Shown here piece after piece: positions 58,970 to 64,000 of a stretch of 64,000 bases of DNA. This DNA is from Latescibacteria bacterium UBA6620 (GTDB lineage Bacteria > Latescibacterota > UBA2968). The stretch covers positions 162,707-226,706 of the forward strand of contig DJHM01000033.1 of NCBI GenBank assembly GCA_002433075.1. The letters are read 5' to 3'. The position numbers and the translations under genes were made by a program. Below the pieces are notes generated by a model that was not told the DNA's origin, made no database searches, and saw nothing but the letters and a program-made list of their open reading frames with translations. Each line of letters opens with the position of its first letter. The first letter of the stretch is position 1.

Positions 58970-61726
58970 ATGAATCGCGGTTTCTTCTTACTTGCCACCT
59001 TTGCCCTGGCCCTTGTCGGCTACACGCTTGCCAAGATCGGGGCTCACGTCTACACCGACTACCTGTGGTTCGAAACCCTGGGCTACGGCGCGACCTTCAA
59101 GACGATCACCCTCGCCCGATTCGGAAGTTTTCTGTGCTTCGGGTTCCTCTTCCTTGCCATCGCCACACCGAACCTCGTTCTGGCTCGCAAATTCGGACAA
59201 CGTACGCGCGAGATGCCCCTGGAGGTGCTGGTAGGAGACGAAATGCCGCCTTCCGGGCTGCTCCGTTTCCAGCGCCAGCGGGTCGCCTGGGCGGCTGTTC
59301 TCCTCGCCACGGCCACTGTGATGGGCATCGGAGGAACTGCCGCCTGGACCGCCGTCTTGAAATTCTTCAACCCTACCGCGTTTGGAATCAACGACCCCAT
59401 ATTTGCAAACGACATTTCGTTCTACGTCTTCCGCTTGCCTCTCCTGAGCTTCGTCTACTTCTGGCTGATCGCGACGTTGCTTCTGACCGCTGTCCTGGTG
59501 GCCGTCTCCTACAACCGGGACCGGTCGATCCGTCACGAAGACGAAACCTGGCAGACAACCCCGTTCGTCCGCGCCCACTTTTCCGGAATCGGGGCCGCCC
59601 TTGCCCTGATCCTCGGCTTCGGCTACTGGATCAAGGGCTACGAATTGCTCTACTCCTTCAGAAAGAGCGCGTTTTTCGGGGCCGGATACACCGACGTCAG
59701 CGTCCAGCTTCTGGCTTACCGCCTAATGATTTTGCTCTCCCTCGGCCTGGCGGGCCTCTTGATTTACAACCTGCGTTTCAAGGGGTGGCGATACCCGCGG
59801 AACGGTGCCATCGCCTATTTTGGCTCGTTACTTGCGTTCAGCTGGATCGTTCCAATGGTCTTCGAACAACTGGCCGTCCGACCGAATGAATTGCGGCTGG
59901 AGACGCCCTACATCGAAAATTGCATTCGCTACACCCGGATGGCGTATGGACTGGACCGGATCAAAGAGCACGACTTCCCCGCGACCGACGGCATTCAGGA
60001 GCGCGATCTGGCCGAAAACGAGGCGACCGTCAACTCCATCCCGCTTTGGGATCGAAGACCCCTGATGGACACCTACGGTCAATTGCAGGAGATCAGATCC
60101 TACTACAACTTCCCCGGCGTCGACGTGGATCGGTACGCCATCGACGACGAGTATCGACAGGTCATGCTCGCCGCACGCGAGTTCTCCGTCGAACAGCTCG
60201 CCCTGCAGGGCGAAACCTGGGTCAACAGACACCTCGTATACACGCACGGCTACGGCGTCGTGATGAGTCCAGCCAACGAGATCGCCAGCGACGGGCTCCC
60301 AAGCTTCTTCATCAAAGACATCCCGCCCGTCTCGCCTCACTTCGACATCAGCCGACCGGAGATCTACTACGGCGAGGACATGCGTGACTATGTCATCGTC
60401 GGAAGCAAAACCCAGGAATTCGACTACCCCCGGGGAGACGCCAACGTCTACACCACCTACGAAGGCCGGGGGGGCGTTCGGATCGTCGGCTTTCTCAAGC
60501 GCCTGGCCTTCGCGTTACGATTTGCAGACCCCTTGCTGCTCGTCACCAACGACCTGACGGAAGACAGCCGCATTCTCTTCGACCGTCATATCGGAGTTCG
60601 CTTCGGCGAGACCGAGCCCCGACGATTCTCGAAGCTTGCGCCCTTCCTCCAGTTCGACTCCGATCCCTACCTCGTGGTGGCGGACGGCAGGCTATACTGG
60701 ATGCAGGACGCCTACACCATTTCAAATATGTATCCCTACGCGGAGCCATACGGGCGTCCCTACGTGCGAGAGCTCAACTACATTCGAAACACCGTCAAGG
60801 TGGTCATGGACGCTTACGACGGAACCGTTCATCTCTACGTGTGGGACGAACAGGATCCGATCATCCAGACCTACCTGTCGCTGTTCCCCGAACTCTTCAA
60901 AGACGCCGACGAGATGCCGGAGACGTTACGTGCTCACGTGCGATACCCCTCGGACCTGTTCCGTGCCCAGGCCGAACTCTACAACTCCTACCATATGACG
61001 TCCCCGCAGGTCTTTTACAATCGCGAAGACGTCTGGGAACCGGCGACCGAGGTTTACGGCATCGGCGAGCGCACCCGCGAAGTGACGCCCTACTACATCG
61101 TCATCCGTCTCCCCGACAGCGAATCCGAAGAATTCGTCCTGATGCAACCCGTGACTCCGCGTGGCAAGGACAATATGATCGCGTGGCTGCTCGCCCGTAT
61201 CGACGGCCCCGAATACGGACGGTTGATCGTGTACAAGATGCCGAAAGAGAAGCTCATTTACGGCCCGATGCTCATCGAGCGACGGATCGACCAGGACACC
61301 GACGTCTCGCGAGAGATCACCCTGTGGAGTCAACGTGGGTCCGACGTCATTCGTGGAAATCTGCTGGTCGTCCCGATCGGACGGTCGTTTGTCTACGTCG
61401 AGCCTCTCTACCTCCAGGCCACTCAGAGCGGAATGCCCGAGCTCAAGCGAGTACTTGCGGTCAACGGAGAAAAGGTCGCGATGGCCGAAAACCTGGCCGA
61501 TGCCCTGGCCGAGGCTCTCGACGGCGCTGCCCCGGTCTCTCTTCCCCCGGAAAAAGAAAAAGTGGTCGACCTCCGGTCCCTGTCCGCGTTAGCGATGGAA
61601 GCCTACCGCGAAGCGATGAGTAAATTGCGTGAGGGTAACTTCGCAGCCTACGGGGACCGAGTAAAGGACCTGGGCGACGCCCTCGAATCCCTGCACAAGG
61701 AGATCGGACGTGACTCCGCCGACTGA
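58970..61726 (+). CDS. UPF0182 family membrane protein
   Basis: 918 residues from ATG 58970; the frame start at 58916 has no membrane-protein beginning. Seven or so N-terminal membrane helices (FFLLATFALALVGYTLAKIG, WAAVLLATATVMGIGGTAAW, and others up to residue 300), then a large extracytoplasmic domain with VYTHGYGVVMSPANEIASDG, PEIYYGEDMRDYVIVGS, RLYWMQDAYTISNMYPYAEP, all UPF0182 marks. Function is not established for the family. The murQ start overlaps its last 17 bases. Confidence 0.9.
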   Translation: MNRGFFLLATFALALVGYTLAKIGAHVYTDYLWFETLGYGATFKTITLARFGSFLCFGFLFLAIATPNLVLARKFGQRTREMPLEVLVGDEMPPSGLLRFQRQRVAWAAVLLATATVMGIGGTAAWTAVLKFFNPTAFGINDPIFANDISFYVFRLPLLSFVYFWLIATLLLTAVLVAVSYNRDRSIRHEDETWQTTPFVRAHFSGIGAALALILGFGYWIKGYELLYSFRKSAFFGAGYTDVSVQLLAYRLMILLSLGLAGLLIYNLRFKGWRYPRNGAIAYFGSLLAFSWIVPMVFEQLAVRPNELRLETPYIENCIRYTRMAYGLDRIKEHDFPATDGIQERDLAENEATVNSIPLWDRRPLMDTYGQLQEIRSYYNFPGVDVDRYAIDDEYRQVMLAAREFSVEQLALQGETWVNRHLVYTHGYGVVMSPANEIASDGLPSFFIKDIPPVSPHFDISRPEIYYGEDMRDYVIVGSKTQEFDYPRGDANVYTTYEGRGGVRIVGFLKRLAFALRFADPLLLVTNDLTEDSRILFDRHIGVRFGETEPRRFSKLAPFLQFDSDPYLVVADGRLYWMQDAYTISNMYPYAEPYGRPYVRELNYIRNTVKVVMDAYDGTVHLYVWDEQDPIIQTYLSLFPELFKDADEMPETLRAHVRYPSDLFRAQAELYNSYHMTSPQVFYNREDVWEPATEVYGIGERTREVTPYYIVIRLPDSESEEFVLMQPVTPRGKDNMIAWLLARIDGPEYGRLIVYKMPKEKLIYGPMLIERRIDQDTDVSREITLWSQRGSDVIRGNLLVVPIGRSFVYVEPLYLQATQSGMPELKRVLAVNGEKVAMAENLADALAEALDGAAPVSLPPEKEKVVDLRSLSALAMEAYREAMSKLREGNFAAYGDRVKDLGDALESLHKEIGRDSAD

Positions 61727-62627
61727 TTCCTCCCACTGGGCGAAGCTCACGACGGAACAGCGAAACCCGCGTACTCGGAAAATCGACACGGCGACCACTG
61801 ACGAAATCGTCCACCTGATAAACGAGGAGGACCGGCGCGTACCGGAAGCCGTGAGTCGGGTCGCAAAGCACGTCGCTCAGGCCGTCGATCTGATCGTTGA
61901 TCGATTCCGCAAGGGCGGACGACTCTTCTACGTCGGGGCGGGGACGAGCGGACGTCTTGGCGTCCTCGATGCCGCCGAGTGTCCCCCCACCTTCGGCACC
62001 GACCCGTCGCTCGTGCAAGGTCTGATCGCGGGGGGGGACGAGGCCCTCGTCAGGTCCAAGGAAGGGGCTGAGGATGAACGGAACGGATCGTCCAAACTCG
62101 ACCGAGTGGGCTTGACCGCCATCGACACGGTCGTCGGAATCGCGGCCAGCGGCGTTACCCCGTATGTCACTGCCGCTCTGGTCCACGCGAGAGACCTGGG
62201 CGCCGGGACCATCTTTCTGACCTGTAATCCTCAGGCCGCATCCAGCCTGGATGTCGACGTGGTCATTGCCCCCGATGTCGGGCCCGAAGCGATCACGGGT
62301 TCAACACGTCTGAAAGCGGGCACCGCGACCAAGCTCGTCCTCAACACACTGACAACGGCGAGTATGGTGCGGCTGGGGAAGGTCTACGAAAATCTGATGG
62401 TCGATCTCACACCTTCGTGTGACAAGCTTCGCGACCGATCGCGACGCATCCTGTGTGACATTGCCGGTATCGCACCCACAGATGCGGATGCCGTACTCGA
62501 TCGAGCGGACGGCGAACTCAAGACCGCGATCGTCATGCAAAAGCGGGCAGTCTCCGCAGAGACCGCCCGCAAGTTGCTGCGCGACCACGATGGGGCCGTC
62601 AGAAGCACCCTCGAAGTCAACGACTGA
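61710..62627 (+). CDS. murQ: N-acetylmuramic acid 6-phosphate etherase
   Basis: 305 residues, GTG start overlapping the previous gene. SIS-domain lyase that splits MurNAc-6-phosphate into GlcNAc-6-phosphate and lactate for cell-wall recycling. Signature GAGTSGRLGVLDAAECPPTF, with the catalytic Glu in AAECPPTFG, and KEGAEDERNGSSKLDR and TGSTRLKAGTATKLVLN. Length is normal (298-305). No kinase or importer of the recycling pathway is adjacent. Confidence 0.94.
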   Translation: MTPPTDSSHWAKLTTEQRNPRTRKIDTATTDEIVHLINEEDRRVPEAVSRVAKHVAQAVDLIVDRFRKGGRLFYVGAGTSGRLGVLDAAECPPTFGTDPSLVQGLIAGGDEALVRSKEGAEDERNGSSKLDRVGLTAIDTVVGIAASGVTPYVTAALVHARDLGAGTIFLTCNPQAASSLDVDVVIAPDVGPEAITGSTRLKAGTATKLVLNTLTTASMVRLGKVYENLMVDLTPSCDKLRDRSRRILCDIAGIAPTDADAVLDRADGELKTAIVMQKRAVSAETARKLLRDHDGAVRSTLEVND

Positions 62628-64000
62628 TCAGCTCTTGTTGTAGAACGTCTTTACAAGGTCGTCAAGGTACGCCTTGGGAGCCTCGACGGCGGACGCTTCG
62701 ATGGTGAACCGACCGTGCCCGAGTAGTTTCAGACCGTGGCCGTAGTCGTCGAACATCGCGGAAGCCATCGCGTCCACCGAAACCCCCTCCTTACTCGCCT
62801 TCTCCGCAAGCAACGCGAGCGCTCCCCCGTCGAACGCCAGCACGATGCCATAGGCCTCTTCGAAACGAGCGACGAAGTCCTTCACCTCGTGGGACTCAAG
62901 AAGTCGCCCCAGACAGCCGACCGGATCCTCGACCAGATCACGCGTCACCGTGAGGGACCGAACGTCAGTAGAAGGAAGCCGCTTCTCGAACTGGAGCAGC
63001 ACCCTTTCGGCCACACCGACAAGACTCCGAGCCCCGGTCTGCTCTTCGACGGCCCGCTCGGCCATCAGGCGCAAAGCATCGTCCTCGAACGAAAGGTCGA
63101 TGCCATAAGCTTTGAAGTCACGCTTCTTTCCAACCGTGACGGAGCAGTTCGGATTCTTCAGAATGGCATCTAGATCTTCTACCGTCAGCGCAGCCAGGCT
63201 GGCTACAACCGGAAGTCGACCGACGAATTCCGACTCGAAACCGAACTCGATCAAATCTTCGGATCGTAATGCCGCCAGGTGGTCGGCTTCGTTCTCAGTT
63301 CGATCCTCGTCCGCACGGAATCCGACCCGCGTCTGGTTCAGCCTGCGCTGGACGATCTCCTCAAGCCCGCTGAAGGCGCCGCTTACGATGAACAGAATAT
63401 TCCGGGTGTTCACCTTTTTCCGTTCGACCTTACCGCTGCGCTGAAACTGCATCATCGATTCCATCTGCGAAGCCAGGTCGTTCGGAGACTTCAGATCGAC
63501 ATCCGTCTCTTCCATCATCTTGAGCAGATTTCGCTGGACACCTGTGTGCGAAACGTCTGGACCCGCCGTATTCCGTGACGACGCGATCTTGTCGATCTCG
63601 TCGATGTAAATAATCCCATACTGGGCCTTTTCGATGCTGCCGTCCGCCTCTCTCACCAGATCGCGGACCAGGTCCTCGACGTCCCCTCCGACATAGCCCG
63701 TCTCGCTGAACTTCGTCGCATCCCCCTTCACAAACGGCACGCCGATCCGATCGGCGATCAGCTTCACGAGATACGTCTTCCCCACACCGGTCGGGCCGAT
63801 CAGCATAATGTTGTTCTTGATGTTCCCGACGAATCCCCCCTTGAACGATTCGTCTTCCCGATCTAACTTCATACGGTTGTAGTGCGTGCAGATCTTGGTC
63901 GCCAGAATCGCCTTGGCCTCATCCTGCTGAACGACATACTCGTTCAGGTGGGCTTCCAGTTCTTCCGGTTTGAGGTCGAATTCGATGTGATCGTCGACCG
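62628..64000 (-). CDS. ClpX-like AAA+ unfoldase, 5' end beyond the window
   Basis: At least 457 residues visible; the coding frame continues through 64000 (LKPEELEAHLNEYVVQQDEA), so the ATG at 63872 is not the true start. Walker A GPTGVGKTYL, pore loop GYVGGDVEDLV, Walker B IIYIDEIDKIAS, ClpP-contact-like tripeptide VGF in TRVGFRAD (IGF in ClpX), EFVGRLPV, sensor-2 TGARSL. After the normal lid there is an extra domain of about 120 residues whose start YGIVLAFDGGALALLAEKAS resembles the lid start YGIDLSFEDDALRLMAERAV, as if the lid were duplicated. Presence of the zinc domain cannot be judged. Confidence 0.85.
   Translation of the reverse strand, partial: VDDHIEFDLKPEELEAHLNEYVVQQDEAKAILATKICTHYNRMKLDREDESFKGGFVGNIKNNIMLIGPTGVGKTYLVKLIADRIGVPFVKGDATKFSETGYVGGDVEDLVRDLVREADGSIEKAQYGIIYIDEIDKIASSRNTAGPDVSHTGVQRNLLKMMEETDVDLKSPNDLASQMESMMQFQRSGKVERKKVNTRNILFIVSGAFSGLEEIVQRRLNQTRVGFRADEDRTENEADHLAALRSEDLIEFGFESEFVGRLPVVASLAALTVEDLDAILKNPNCSVTVGKKRDFKAYGIDLSFEDDALRLMAERAVEEQTGARSLVGVAERVLLQFEKRLPSTDVRSLTVTRDLVEDPVGCLGRLLESHEVKDFVARFEEAYGIVLAFDGGALALLAEKASKEGVSVDAMASAMFDDYGHGLKLLGHGRFTIEASAVEAPKAYLDDLVKTFYNKS

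Noticed and set aside
1..64000. CRISPR array, rRNA, complete tRNA or insertion sequence
   Set aside because: No regularly spaced repeats, no rRNA-like stretches, no T-arm consensus outside coding DNA and no transposase were seen.

Overview
The window reads as a chromosome segment of a diderm (Gram-negative) bacterium with fairly high GC. It encodes paired LptF/LptG permeases for lipopolysaccharide export and a roughly 2,090-residue SprA-type outer-membrane translocon. It also carries a NuoA-N respiratory complex without the NADH module, a complete SUF iron-sulfur cluster, LexA, Obg, CoaD, MurQ and a ClpX-like unfoldase. SprA plus Lpt points to the Fibrobacterota-Chlorobiota-Bacteroidota (FCB) assemblage and its relatives. 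I lean towards a Gemmatimonadota or Latescibacterota-like lineage, but that is inference. Promoters resemble the sigma70 type (TTGACN, 17 bases, TATNNT), and start codons are often GTG or TTG.

Layout. 1-1.6 kb: a secreted NIPSNAP-like protein, an N-terminally truncated tyrosine integrase and a 3'-truncated tRNA-Arg(UCU), together the scar of a mobile element. 1.7-6.6 kb: endonuclease III-like glycosylase, PilZ protein, TetR regulator, cyclic-nucleotide-binding protein, HD phosphohydrolase and M23 endopeptidase. 6.7-9.1 kb: LptG and LptF. 9.3-19.4 kb: a + strand run of sprA, comEA-like, PilM-like, coaD, obg and a dprA broken by three homopolymer indels. 19.4-20.8 kb: a - strand operon of a 24-residue membrane peptide, a coiled-coil protein, and a membrane coiled-coil protein running into a response-regulator receiver domain. 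This operon is also damaged by indels and is the least explained part of the window. 20.9-23.1 kb: lexA, divergent from an unknown protein coupled to a PqqD-like protein.

23.2-33.7 kb holds nuoA-B-C-D-H-I-J-K-L-M-N on the - strand, with no nuoE, nuoF or nuoG. Sharing its promoter region and running the other way, 34.0-41.1 kb holds sufB-C-D-S-U, a SufT-like gene, an Rrf2 family regulator with three cysteines, and nfuA. This is a full iron-sulfur assembly, delivery and sensing set placed back to back with a major consumer of iron-sulfur clusters. 41.2-42.3 kb is a GerW/DUF2953 pair, a gene couple best known from spore formers.

42.4-64.0 kb is mostly carbon, nitrogen and cell-envelope metabolism: a phosphohexomutase, an IlvD/Edd dehydratase, a frameshifted CBS protein, an acetyltransferase, a short-chain dehydrogenase and an aromatic/aspartate aminotransferase. 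These are followed by a secreted M14 peptidase, a large protein of unknown function, an MFS transporter, a sugar-phosphate isomerase-like TIM barrel and a deoxyribosyltransferase-like protein. The segment ends with a lysine-2,3-aminomutase-like radical SAM enzyme, a UPF0182 membrane protein, MurQ, and a ClpX-like ATPase that runs off the right edge. No rRNA, CRISPR array or insertion sequence was seen.
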